39,618 nucleotides of DNA, taken from the NCBI GenBank assembly GCA_934179675.1, contig CAKPQS010000010.1, positions 1 through 39,618 on the forward strand, given 5' to 3'. Origin of the DNA: an uncultured Bacilli bacterium. GTDB lineage: Bacteria > Bacillota_I > Bacilli_A > RF39 > UBA660. The notes beneath the pieces were generated by a model. It saw only the letters and a list, made by a program, of their open reading frames with translations. It was not told the DNA's origin and searched no databases. The stretch's first letter is position 1. Each line of letters opens with the position of its first letter. A program made the translations under genes and the position numbers. Of this stretch, positions 1 through 7,519 are shown one piece after another.

Positions 1-81
1 TCAAACTTATGTCTTTTTTTGAAGAAAAACAGTATTGATGTAAAATACTCCACCAACACTATTTATAATACAACCAAAATA

Positions 82-100
82 AAGATAGCTAAGCTATCTT
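82..100 (-). terminator. Hairpin terminator of the GH25 gene
   Basis: The arms AAGATAGCT (82-90) and AGCTATCTT (92-100) form a perfect inverted repeat that overlaps the stop codon of the minus-strand lysozyme-like gene. Read on the minus strand it is followed by a T-rich stretch. Nothing convincing is seen in bases 1-81. Confidence 0.6.
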
Positions 101-1209
101 TTAATTATGTCCAAATCAACAGTACCATTAATACCATCAATATTACCTGTACATGAATTTTGCCAAATAATATATTCTTTTTCATATGAAGTTTTTTTAG
201 TATAATGGGCAAGCCAAATTTTATAATTATCTAAATCCCATACTAAATTTAAATAATTTAAACTACTATATAACATAGCATCATAACCATTTTTTATACA
301 TTCATCCATAAATGCTTTAGCAATGTTATTAAGATCATAAAAATTAATATTATAATCATCAAAATAAGTCCAAGATTCCCAATCAAAAGCAATTGGTAAA
401 TCCAATTTTATATTGTCTAATTCTTTTATTATCCAATTTGCTTGTTCAACAGCTTCATCTATATTTTTAGCATAAGAATAAAAATATACACCAACAAGTA
501 AACCAGCTTTTTGAGCATTTATAACATTTTTTTTAAATTTACTATCTAAAACAATATTATTTTTTGAATCATGTCCAAAACCAATTCTTATCATAACAAA
601 TTCACAACCAGCTTTTTTAACTTTTTCAAAATCAATATTTCCCTGCCAAACAGAAACATCTATACCAACCATATTATCTTTATAATCATTTTTAAAATCA
701 TTAAAATTATAAAATTTAGTATTATTATTAGAACTTTGTTTCTTTTGAACAACAATATTAGTATTTTTTTCTGTAACATTACCAGAGCTATCACTGACAA
801 CAATTTTTATTGGATATGTTCCTTCTTTTGTTATATCATAAGAACCAATAAACTCTATATTTAGTCTACGATCATAGTTGTCTCCAAAAAATAGTTTACT
901 TTTTAAATCAAAATTCTTATTAATTTCAGTATAATAAGTACTTTGCACTTGTAATATAGGTTTAGTAGTATCAACAACATTAACTACTAAAGTATTATTA
1001 ACTATTTTATTATTTTTTTTAGTTTTATATTTAATAATTTGTTTTCCCAATTTATTACCTTTTATTTCAATATCAGGTACAATTATATTTTTATCATTAA
1101 CTAAATTAAACAATGAATTAATTGAACCATATTCTATATTTACATATATTTTATTATCTTTTGAACACCCTGTAAGTAAAATTAAAAACAAAATAAGTAA
1201 TATTTTCAT
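94..1209 (-). CDS. GH25 lysozyme-like lipoprotein with Ig-like domain
   Basis: Probable cell-wall muramidase anchored to the outer face of the membrane. The start at 1209 gives a lipoprotein signal peptide with the lipobox LTGC (lipidated Cys15) and a good AGGAG site 7 nt upstream. An in-frame start at 1257 would put an extra 16 residues before the signal peptide and is rejected. After a spacer comes an Ig-like/DUF5011-type domain (roughly residues 75-155, starting near DTTKP and ending near SSGNVTEK). The GH25 barrel follows (about 185-371), opening with VGIDVSVWQGNIDF. The catalytic DxE pair of the family is visible as Asp276-Trp-Glu278 in AFDWES. Total 371 residues. It is divergent from pyrG. 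Ig-plus-GH25 layouts are common in surface lysozymes of Bacillota. Family assignment is firm; the substrate is inferred. Confidence 0.88.
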   Translation of the reverse strand: MKILLILFLILLTGCSKDNKIYVNIEYGSINSLFNLVNDKNIIVPDIEIKGNKLGKQIIKYKTKKNNKIVNNTLVVNVVDTTKPILQVQSTYYTEINKNFDLKSKLFFGDNYDRRLNIEFIGSYDITKEGTYPIKIVVSDSSGNVTEKNTNIVVQKKQSSNNNTKFYNFNDFKNDYKDNMVGIDVSVWQGNIDFEKVKKAGCEFVMIRIGFGHDSKNNIVLDSKFKKNVINAQKAGLLVGVYFYSYAKNIDEAVEQANWIIKELDNIKLDLPIAFDWESWTYFDDYNINFYDLNNIAKAFMDECIKNGYDAMLYSSLNYLNLVWDLDNYKIWLAHYTKKTSYEKEYIIWQNSCTGNIDGINGTVDLDIIKR

Positions 1210-1280
1210 AAGTTTTCTCCTGTTAAATATTAAAACATATAATATTAAAAATTTCAATAAATATGTTTATAAATTTAATA

Positions 1281-1310
1281 TAGACAATTTATTATATTAA
1301 GTGTTATACT
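1281..1310 (+). promoter_or_regulatory. pyrG promoter
   Basis: TAGACA (1281-1286), an 18-nt spacer, then TATACT (1305-1310) preceded by the extended -10 dinucleotide TG at 1302-1303. It lies about 30 nt upstream of the pyrG start. Confidence 0.6.
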
Positions 1311-1338
1311 TTTTATAGAATAAAATGGAGGATAGAAT

Positions 1339-2934
1339 ATGACAAAATATGTATTTGTAACAGGTGGTGTTGTATCAGGTTTAGGCAAAGGTATAACAGC
1401 ATCTTCAATAGCACTATTGCTAAAATCAAGAGGATATAAAGTTTTTATGCAAAAATTTGATCCTTATATTAATGTTGATCCTGGAACAATGAATCCGATT
1501 CAACATGGTGAAGTATTTGTTACTTATGATGGCTGTGAAACAGACTTGGATTTAGGTCACTATGAAAGATTTATTGATGAAGAATTAAATTATACATCTA
1601 ATATAACAAATGGTAAAATATTTTCATCTGTAATCGAAAAAGAAAGAAGAGGAGATTATTTAGGCGCTACTGTTCAAATGGTTCCACATATAACAAATGA
1701 AATAAAAAACAAGGTATATGAAGCAGGTGCATCTACTAATGCTGATATAGTTATTACAGAAATTGGAGGAACAGTAGGAGATATTGAATCTCAGTCAATG
1801 ATCGAAGCATTAAGACAAATTAGTTATGAAAAAGGAAGAGAAAATACTTTTTTTGTTCATTGCACATTAGTTCCTTTTATATATGGATCAGATGAATTAA
1901 AAACAAAACCAACCCAAAATAGCGTAAAAGATTTAAGAAATATGGGAATTCAACCAGATGCACTAGTAATTCGTGTTCCCTTTAGTACAAATGAATCAAT
2001 TAAAAAGAAATTATCATTATTTTGTTCATTACCTCAAGAAAATATAATTGATTCTGTTGATGTAAAGAATTTATATGAGATACCAATAAATTATTATAAT
2101 CAAAAATTTGATGAAATAATATTAAAACATTTCCATTTAAATTTAAAAAAAGCAAATATTAAATATTGGTTAGATTTAATAGATAAAGTAAATAATTTAA
2201 CAAAAGAAACAGAAATATCATTAGTTGGTAAATATACAGAATTACATGATGCTTATATATCAGTCGCCGAAGCTTTAAAACATGCCGGATATAAATATAA
2301 TACAAAAATCAAAATAAATTGGGTAAATTCTGAAGAATTAGAAAAAGAAAAAGATTTAAATAAAGTATTTAAAAATACCAAAGGTATAATTGTTCCAGGT
2401 GGATTTGGAACAAGAGGAACACTTGGAATGTTGAAAGCAGTTGAATATGCTAGAATAAATAAAATACCTTTTCTTGGAATATGTTTAGGTATGCAAATAG
2501 CAGTTATTGAATATGCAAGAAATGTATTAAAAATAGAAGATGCTACATCTACAGAGTTTGATTCTTTTACAAACAATCCTGTAATAGATTTAATGGCTGA
2601 TCAAAAAGCAATCAGTAATATGGGGGGAACTTTAAGATTAGGCAATTATGAATGTACAATTAAAAAAGATACATTAGCAAGTAAACTATATAAAGAAGAA
2701 AAAATTCTGGAGCGTCATAGACATAGATATGAATTTAATAATGCTTATAAAGAAAAAATGGAAGAAAATGGTTTAATAATATCGGGAATAAATGATGTAA
2801 ATAATTTAGTTGAAATAATTGAATTAAAAGATCATCCTTTCTTTATTGCTTCTCAATTTCATCCAGAATTTAAAAGTAGGCCTACAAAACCTCATCCTTT
2901 ATTTGATGGATTTATAAAAGCAAGTGCAAAGTAA
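1339..2934 (+). CDS. pyrG: CTP synthase
   Basis: Glutamine-dependent CTP synthase, which converts UTP to CTP in the cytoplasm. The 531-residue length is normal. The N-terminal amidoligase domain opens with KYVFVTGGVVSGLGKG, containing the P-loop. The C-terminal class I glutaminase domain carries the nucleophile Cys382 in LGICLGMQ, and the His/Glu of the triad in HPEFKSRPTKPHP. A GGAGG ribosome site lies 8-10 nt before the ATG, and an extended -10 promoter precedes it. It is monocistronic: a strong hairpin follows the stop codon and the next gene is convergent. There are no missing key residues. Confidence 0.98.
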   Translation: MTKYVFVTGGVVSGLGKGITASSIALLLKSRGYKVFMQKFDPYINVDPGTMNPIQHGEVFVTYDGCETDLDLGHYERFIDEELNYTSNITNGKIFSSVIEKERRGDYLGATVQMVPHITNEIKNKVYEAGASTNADIVITEIGGTVGDIESQSMIEALRQISYEKGRENTFFVHCTLVPFIYGSDELKTKPTQNSVKDLRNMGIQPDALVIRVPFSTNESIKKKLSLFCSLPQENIIDSVDVKNLYEIPINYYNQKFDEIILKHFHLNLKKANIKYWLDLIDKVNNLTKETEISLVGKYTELHDAYISVAEALKHAGYKYNTKIKINWVNSEELEKEKDLNKVFKNTKGIIVPGGFGTRGTLGMLKAVEYARINKIPFLGICLGMQIAVIEYARNVLKIEDATSTEFDSFTNNPVIDLMADQKAISNMGGTLRLGNYECTIKKDTLASKLYKEEKILERHRHRYEFNNAYKEKMEENGLIISGINDVNNLVEIIELKDHPFFIASQFHPEFKSRPTKPHPLFDGFIKASAK

Positions 2935-2958
2935 AAAGATTCAGTTAAGAATCTTTTT
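2933..2958. terminator. Bidirectional terminator between pyrG and symporter gene
   Basis: A perfect 10-bp stem AAAAAGATTC (2933-2942) / GAATCTTTTT (2949-2958) with a 6-nt loop. A-runs and T-runs on both sides make it usable for both convergent genes. It overlaps both stop codons. Confidence 0.85.
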
Positions 2959-4158
2959 CTTTAGCCAATTTTTACCTTCGACAATATAAGATACTAACAT
3001 CGAAGAAACTGAATCACCAACAACATTTAAAATAGTAGCAGGTGCATCAATTATAGTTGCAATAATAGTAAGCATAGGAAGTACTGATATAGGTACTCCT
3101 AAATTGGAAATAATAAAAGCCTCGGAAATAGTGCCTCCACCAATTGGTAAAGCAGTTACTAATAATGTAGCACTCAATGATATAAATAAAATTTTTGTAA
3201 AAGAAATATCTAAATTAAATAAAAATACTAAAAACATTATTTTAAAAACACTACCAATAACAGATCCATCTTTATGAAAATTTGTACCAAGTGGTATTAC
3301 AGTTGAAGCAATATCATCTGATATACCAATATTTTGGGATGCTTTAAGGTTTGCAGGAATTGAAATAGCCGAAGAACAAGTTGATAAAGCTGTAATAGTA
3401 GGTGTTATAATATATTTAAAATATCTTTTTAAACCAACTTTTCCACCAGCTATATAAGCATATAATCCATATAAAATGAAATAAATAAAAATAGAAACAA
3501 AAAGATATAGTATAAAAGTTTTAATATATCCAGAAGTAATATTTCCCCCAAAATTACCAACTAATACAGCTGTATATGTACCAAGACCAATTGGTGCATA
3601 CAGCATTATTATTTTTATAACATTTTGTATGACATTATTTAAATCATTTAAAATTTCTATTATTTTGATTCCTTTATCTTTTGAATTATGTAGAGCAATT
3701 CCAAAAATAATAGATGCTACAATTAGAGCAATCATATTATTTATATTTAATAAATCACTAATATTAGGAACAGATAAAGTATTAACAAATTTTTCTAAAA
3801 AATTAATTTTTTCTAAATTATTAATTGAATAAGTATAATTAATATTCTTAACTAAAGGTGTAATATTAGATACAATTATACCAACTAAAGAACTTATAAT
3901 AGATGTTAGAAAAAATATAAAAAATGTACTTATTAATATTTTATTAATTCTTTTAGGTTTATTTATTTTTTCAGTAGAAATACTTATATTTAAAAATATA
4001 ATTGGTATAATTAAACATGAAAGTAAATTAATGAATAAATCACCTAAAGGTTTAATATAATTTGTTTTTTCTTTAAAAACAATTCCCACAATCGCACCCA
4101 CTATAATACTAATTATAAGATAAAATGAACTCTTATAATTTTTTATAGCATTCTTCAT
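2941..4158 (-). CDS. Dicarboxylate/amino acid:cation symporter
   Basis: Secondary transporter of the DAACS (glutamate/aspartate/serine:Na+ or H+) family in the cytoplasmic membrane. It has 405 residues and about eight membrane helices plus two re-entrant hairpins. Family landmarks are the Ser-rich hairpin around STCSSAISIPAN, the TM7 motif NFHKDGS (in place of the usual NMDGT-type motif), the second hairpin GGGTISEAF, and the substrate-binding TM8 region IDAPATILNVVGDS. The start at 4158 is preceded by a GGGAG site. The stop codon is TGA, one of the proofs that TGA is not read as Trp here. Substrate (glutamate, serine/threonine or dicarboxylate) cannot be decided from sequence. It stands alone, convergent with pyrG and divergent from the T-box leader. 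Confidence 0.9.
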   Translation of the reverse strand: MKNAIKNYKSSFYLIISIIVGAIVGIVFKEKTNYIKPLGDLFINLLSCLIIPIIFLNISISTEKINKPKRINKILISTFFIFFLTSIISSLVGIIVSNITPLVKNINYTYSINNLEKINFLEKFVNTLSVPNISDLLNINNMIALIVASIIFGIALHNSKDKGIKIIEILNDLNNVIQNVIKIIMLYAPIGLGTYTAVLVGNFGGNITSGYIKTFILYLFVSIFIYFILYGLYAYIAGGKVGLKRYFKYIITPTITALSTCSSAISIPANLKASQNIGISDDIASTVIPLGTNFHKDGSVIGSVFKIMFLVFLFNLDISFTKILFISLSATLLVTALPIGGGTISEAFIISNLGVPISVLPMLTIIATIIDAPATILNVVGDSVSSMLVSYIVEGKNWLKKKILN

Positions 4159-4212
4159 AAATCTCCCTTCAATAAAGTATATTAAATTAAAATTAAAATA
4201 TGATTAAAACTA

Positions 4213-4241
4213 TTGCATTTTAGATAAAAATATATTATTAT
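4213..4241 (+). promoter_or_regulatory. Promoter of aspS T-box transcript
   Basis: TTGCAT (4213-4218), a 17-nt spacer, then TATTAT (4236-4241). It sits just upstream of the T-box leader. Confidence 0.45.
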
Positions 4242-4249
4242 ATCAATAT

Positions 4250-4468
4250 AAATGTTGATTGGAAAAGTATAATTATTATTCATACTAGAAAGTTAATGGT
4301 TGATGGAAATTAACATGAATATAATTTGAAAGACACCAGGAGTGCTTAAAGAATTAAGTAGACTAAGCCGGTTAAAACCGTTATATTTATGAGTGACTAT
4401 TTATAGTAATAAAGGTGGTACCGCGGATTAACAGTGATTCGTCCTTTTTTAAGGAACACTGTTTTTTT
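4250..4468 (+). promoter_or_regulatory. T-box riboswitch upstream of aspS2
   Basis: The conserved T-box core AAAGGTGGTACCGCGG lies at 4411-4426. It is followed by a terminator made of ACAGTG (4431-4436) and CACTGT (4457-4462), with an inner TCCTT/AAGGA pairing and a run of seven T. Upstream, a Stem I-like region with AGTA and GGTTGATGG motifs spans about 4255-4345. Uncharged tRNA binding would stabilise the antiterminator and allow transcription of the synthetase gene. Asn codons are present in the candidate specifier region (AAC 4312-4314, AAT 4318-4320 and 4323-4325), but the specifier loop could not be placed with confidence by eye. Confidence 0.93.
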
Positions 4469-4480
4469 AAGGAGGAAGTT

Positions 4481-5797
4481 ATGAAAATTAATGCAAATGA
4501 ATTAAAAAATTATGTTGACAAAGAAATAGTATTTGAAGGATTTGTTGATGCTATAAGAGATATTAAATGGGTTCAATTTGTTATTTTAAAAGATAATACA
4601 GGTAAAGTACAAATGACAATTGAAAAGTCTTTAGAAGATAATAAAGAAATGGTAGAACTAATAAGTACATTACCTCTTGAAAGTACAGTAAAGGTAAATT
4701 GTAAAGTTGTTTTAAATCCTAATGTAAAATTAAATGGTATGGAATTAATACCGACTAAAATTGAAGTAACAAGTAGAAGTGAAAATGAATTGCCATTTAA
4801 TTATAAAGATTTAGATAATGTTAATTTAGATACAAGATTAGATTATCGTTTTATTGATTTAAGAAATGAAAGAAATATGAAAATATTTGAAATTCAAAGC
4901 GTAATTGTAAAATATATGCGAGAATATTTATATAATCATAAGTTTACAGAAATACATACACCTAAATTAATAGGTGCCGCTAGTGAATCTGGTTCTGAAG
5001 TATTTGAAGTAAAATATTTCGATAGAAAAGCATATCTTGCTCAATCGCCACAATTTTATAAACAAATGGCTATGGCTAGTGGTTTTAATAGAATATTTGA
5101 AGTTGCTCCATGTTTTAGAGCTGAAAATTCAAATACTAGTAGACATGCTACAGAATTTACAAGTTTTGATGTTGAATTTAGTTATATTAATTCATTTAAT
5201 GATGTTATGAATTTAGAAGCAGAAATGCTTACTTATGCTCTTACTAAAACAAATGAAGAATGTGGTGAAGATATTAAAAATATTTTTGGAACAGAAATAA
5301 AAGTTCCAACATTACCTTTTCCTAAAATGGCTTTAAAAGATGTTTATAAAGAATTAGAAGAAAGATATGGTTATGTAGCACCTGAAAGTGAAAAAAATGA
5401 TTTAACAACAGAAGCAGAAAAATTAGTTTATAGACTTGCTAAAGATAAATTTGATCATGAATTTATGTTTATTACTGATTATCCAGCTGAAAAAAGAGCT
5501 TTTTATCACATGAGAGATGAGAATGGTATTTTACAAGGTTATGATTTAATATGGCGTGGTGTAGAAATAACTACAGGTGCTCAAAGAGAACATCGATATG
5601 AAGAAATTGTTAAAAATGCCAATGAAAAAGGTTTAGGCGAAGATGTTAAGTTCTATTTGGAATTTTTTAAATATGGTTGTCCTCCACATGGTGGTTTTGC
5701 AATTGGTATTGATAGATTAACAATGCTATTACTTGGCATATCAAATGTTAAAGAATCAATGTTCTTATTTAGAGGACCTAATAGATTAAATCCTTAA
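4481..5797 (+). CDS. aspS: Aspartate--tRNA(Asp/Asn) ligase, archaeal type (AspRS2)
   Basis: Class IIb aminoacyl-tRNA synthetase of 438 residues. The order is an OB-fold anticodon domain (about 1-100), then the catalytic core with motif 2 (FRAENSNTSRH) and motif 3 (GIDRLTMLLLG). The aspartate-type signature YLAQSPQFYKQMAMASG identifies it as archaeal-type AspRS rather than AsnRS. In Bacillota such AspRS2 enzymes commonly charge tRNA-Asn with Asp for amidation by GatCAB. From remembered alignments, the Trp that marks discriminating archaeal AspRS (after GWV in the OB fold) is Asp here (GFVDAIRD). This fits a non-discriminating enzyme but is not proof. The start at 4481 has a GGAGGA site and lies just after the T-box terminator. 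An upstream in-frame extension from 4415 would run through the T-box and is rejected. No gat genes are in the window. Confidence 0.87.
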   Translation: MKINANELKNYVDKEIVFEGFVDAIRDIKWVQFVILKDNTGKVQMTIEKSLEDNKEMVELISTLPLESTVKVNCKVVLNPNVKLNGMELIPTKIEVTSRSENELPFNYKDLDNVNLDTRLDYRFIDLRNERNMKIFEIQSVIVKYMREYLYNHKFTEIHTPKLIGAASESGSEVFEVKYFDRKAYLAQSPQFYKQMAMASGFNRIFEVAPCFRAENSNTSRHATEFTSFDVEFSYINSFNDVMNLEAEMLTYALTKTNEECGEDIKNIFGTEIKVPTLPFPKMALKDVYKELEERYGYVAPESEKNDLTTEAEKLVYRLAKDKFDHEFMFITDYPAEKRAFYHMRDENGILQGYDLIWRGVEITTGAQREHRYEEIVKNANEKGLGEDVKFYLEFFKYGCPPHGGFAIGIDRLTMLLLGISNVKESMFLFRGPNRLNP

Positions 5798-5820
5798 GGA
5801 ATATAGAAATATATTCTTTT
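5796..5820 (+). terminator. aspS terminator
   Basis: GAATATA (5799-5805), loop GAAA, TATATTC (5810-5816), then four T. Outer A-T pairs extend the stem. It starts at the aspS stop codon. Confidence 0.75.
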
Positions 5821-6021
5821 CGTTGAATCAATCTAAAGTGCACAATTAAGTGCAGTGATTTAGTAAAAGTGTATTTTCAAAAGAAAGTGCACTTTTTTTA
5901 AGAAAAAACGGAAAAAAATCAAATATAAGTTGCTAAAAATTAAAATTATGGTATATTATTAATTGTCGGAGGAATATTATTCCACGACAAAAAGTGCAGA
6001 AATTGTGATTTTTTTAAAACT
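5821..6021. other. Gene-free segment with repeated AAGTGCA boxes and a hairpin
   Basis: No coding region is seen. AAGTGCA-type boxes occur at 5835, 5848, 5884 and 5991, and again at 6022 where the IS30 element appears to begin. A hairpin with arms TTGTCG (5963-5968) / CGACAA (5985-5990) and inner GGAAT/ATTCC abuts the box at 5991. A plausible plus-strand promoter TTGCTA (5930-5935), 16 nt, TATATT (5952-5957) with extended TG lies just before it. These may be remnants of IS30-like ends or a small transcript; neither is proven. Confidence 0.4.
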
Positions 6022-7404
6022 AAGTGCACAATTTTCTACATGGCATTTTTATAATATGATTGGCAATTTATTTGTCGGAATTGATATTTATAATTGGTGG
6101 TTATGAATATCTTTTTTATTTTTTTAATATTTTAATAGTGAATCATTTAAAATGACCTCATCAGGTTTAATATAATAACAATTTAGAATTCTTAAAATTG
6201 CTTCATCGCATATGAACAACATAGCTTCATAAGGTGATTTGCCATTTAGTGAATCTCTACATAATGAATTAATATTATTCATAAATAAATCATATTTTTC
6301 TTGAGTAATATTTCTAAAGAAAGAACCTTTTGGTAGTATATATCTAATAAATTCGTGATTTTTTTCTATTCCACCTTTTTGACATGACATATGTGGATCA
6401 CAAAAGAAAAGATGTGTAACATATTCTACTGTTGTTTGAACACACTCAATATTATCTACATCAAAAAATTCGTGACCATTATCAGTTAATATAACTTGAA
6501 ATAGTTTTTTATATTCATCATAGGGAATTGATGTTTGAAGAATGTTAAATATTCTTGTTACTTCATCAGTTGTTTGACTTTCTAATTTAAATATAAGCAT
6601 AAATTTAGATTTTCTCCAAAACAAAGTTAGAAAACAATCAGCTTCGTCTTGTAACCCACAAACTGTATCCATTTCTACAATATTTAAATCTGGATTTATA
6701 GAAATAAAATTAATAAAATCTTCATATTTTCTATTAATTAATATTTCTCGTTCTTTTCTCGTTCTTCTTTTATTAGAGTTTTTTCTTTTCTTATATTTAA
6801 CGATCCTAGGAAAATCTAGTGGTTTAAAATCAAAAATACCACTATTAATATAATTATAAAAAGTAGGTTTGGAAAAATCTAAAATGTCTGGATGATTGAT
6901 ATATAAGTGATTTATGGTTTGTCCTTTTTTTATGAGAGGAGTTAGAGTGGAATTAATTATATATACTTCTTCTTCAGTTAAGTTAATTCCTTTTCTAGAA
7001 TTCCTTTTCACTTCATTATATGAATCATCAGCTTTTCTAGCGTAATAAGTATATCTTTCTTTTCTGCATCCACTTCTAGATTTATAACCATTACAAACAT
7101 ATGGAGATTTAGATAATCTTTGACAAGATAAATCTCTATCATAGTTATTATTTTTATATGTACCATATTGTTTTGGTTCAAAATAAACTTTATTTCTATC
7201 TATTTCCCTTAAAATACTTGAATGTGAACGATTAAGTTCTTTAGCGATTTGATTAATGGATTTATTATCATTTAATCCATCTTCAATATTTTTTCTATCT
7301 TCATAAGATAGATGACAATATTTTGTCATTTGTAATACCTCCTTAAATGACAAATAAATTGCTTGTTAGATATTATATCAGTTTATAAATTTTATTGCAC
7401 ACTT
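6022..7404 (-). mobile_element. IS30-family insertion sequence
   Basis: The transposase gene is bracketed by long imperfect inverted repeats. GCAATTTATTTGTC at 6063-6076 recurs inverted at 7349-7362. ATAATAT at 6051-6057 recurs inverted at 7370-7376. Outer ends resemble each other as AAGTGCACAATTTT (6022) versus AAGTGTGCAATAAA (inverted, near 7391-7404). No target duplication could be recognised, so the outer limits are uncertain by some tens of bases. The copy looks intact and may be active. It lies between the aspS terminator and the htpG control region. Confidence 0.7.
6124..7329 (-). CDS. IS30-family transposase
   Basis: DDE transposase of 401 residues. The N-terminal helix-turn-helix (HTH_38 type) is seen in LSYEDRKNIEDGLNDNKS and IAKELNRSHSSILREIDRN. 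A Cys-containing segment and a basic linker follow, then the catalytic core with the three acidic motifs VEMDTVCG, ILTDNGHEF and GGIEKNHEFIR. The ATG at 7329 has a strong AAGGAGG site 9 nt upstream. A TTG start 24 nt earlier overlaps this site and is rejected. Length and motifs are those of a full-length IS30-family enzyme, with no frameshift. Confidence 0.95.
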   Translation of the reverse strand: MTKYCHLSYEDRKNIEDGLNDNKSINQIAKELNRSHSSILREIDRNKVYFEPKQYGTYKNNNYDRDLSCQRLSKSPYVCNGYKSRSGCRKERYTYYARKADDSYNEVKRNSRKGINLTEEEVYIINSTLTPLIKKGQTINHLYINHPDILDFSKPTFYNYINSGIFDFKPLDFPRIVKYKKRKNSNKRRTRKEREILINRKYEDFINFISINPDLNIVEMDTVCGLQDEADCFLTLFWRKSKFMLIFKLESQTTDEVTRIFNILQTSIPYDEYKKLFQVILTDNGHEFFDVDNIECVQTTVEYVTHLFFCDPHMSCQKGGIEKNHEFIRYILPKGSFFRNITQEKYDLFMNNINSLCRDSLNGKSPYEAMLFICDEAILRILNCYYIKPDEVILNDSLLKY

Positions 7405-7454
7405 TTTGTGCATTTCATATTTTAAATTACAAATATATTCTTTTTTTTAATTCA

Positions 7455-7481
7455 TTAGCACTCTCTATTGACATCTGCTAA
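7455..7481 (+). promoter_or_regulatory. CIRCE-like operator of htpG (HrcA site)
   Basis: The left half TTAGCACTC (7455-7463) matches the CIRCE consensus exactly. After exactly 9 nt the right half is ATCTGCTAA (7473-7481), matching 6 of 9 positions of GAGTGCTAA. The operator overlaps the -35 box, the expected place for HrcA repression released by heat or protein-folding stress. Confidence 0.72.
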
Positions 7482-7496
7482 AAATAGTGATATAAC
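7468..7496 (+). promoter_or_regulatory. htpG promoter
   Basis: Consensus TTGACA (7468-7473), a 17-nt spacer, then TATAAC (7491-7496) with extended -10 TGA at 7488-7490. Confidence 0.8.
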
Positions 7497-7519
7497 TATT
7501 AATGAAAGAGAGTGATATT

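Noticed and set aside
1..93. Possible end of a gene at the left edge of the window
   Set aside because: Open stretches exist in several frames, but none has a start, ribosome site or recognisable protein sequence.
4415..4480. Longer N-terminus for AspRS reading through the T-box terminator
   Set aside because: The extension covers the T-box and terminator, and the ATG at 4481 has its own strong ribosome site and gives the normal N-terminus.
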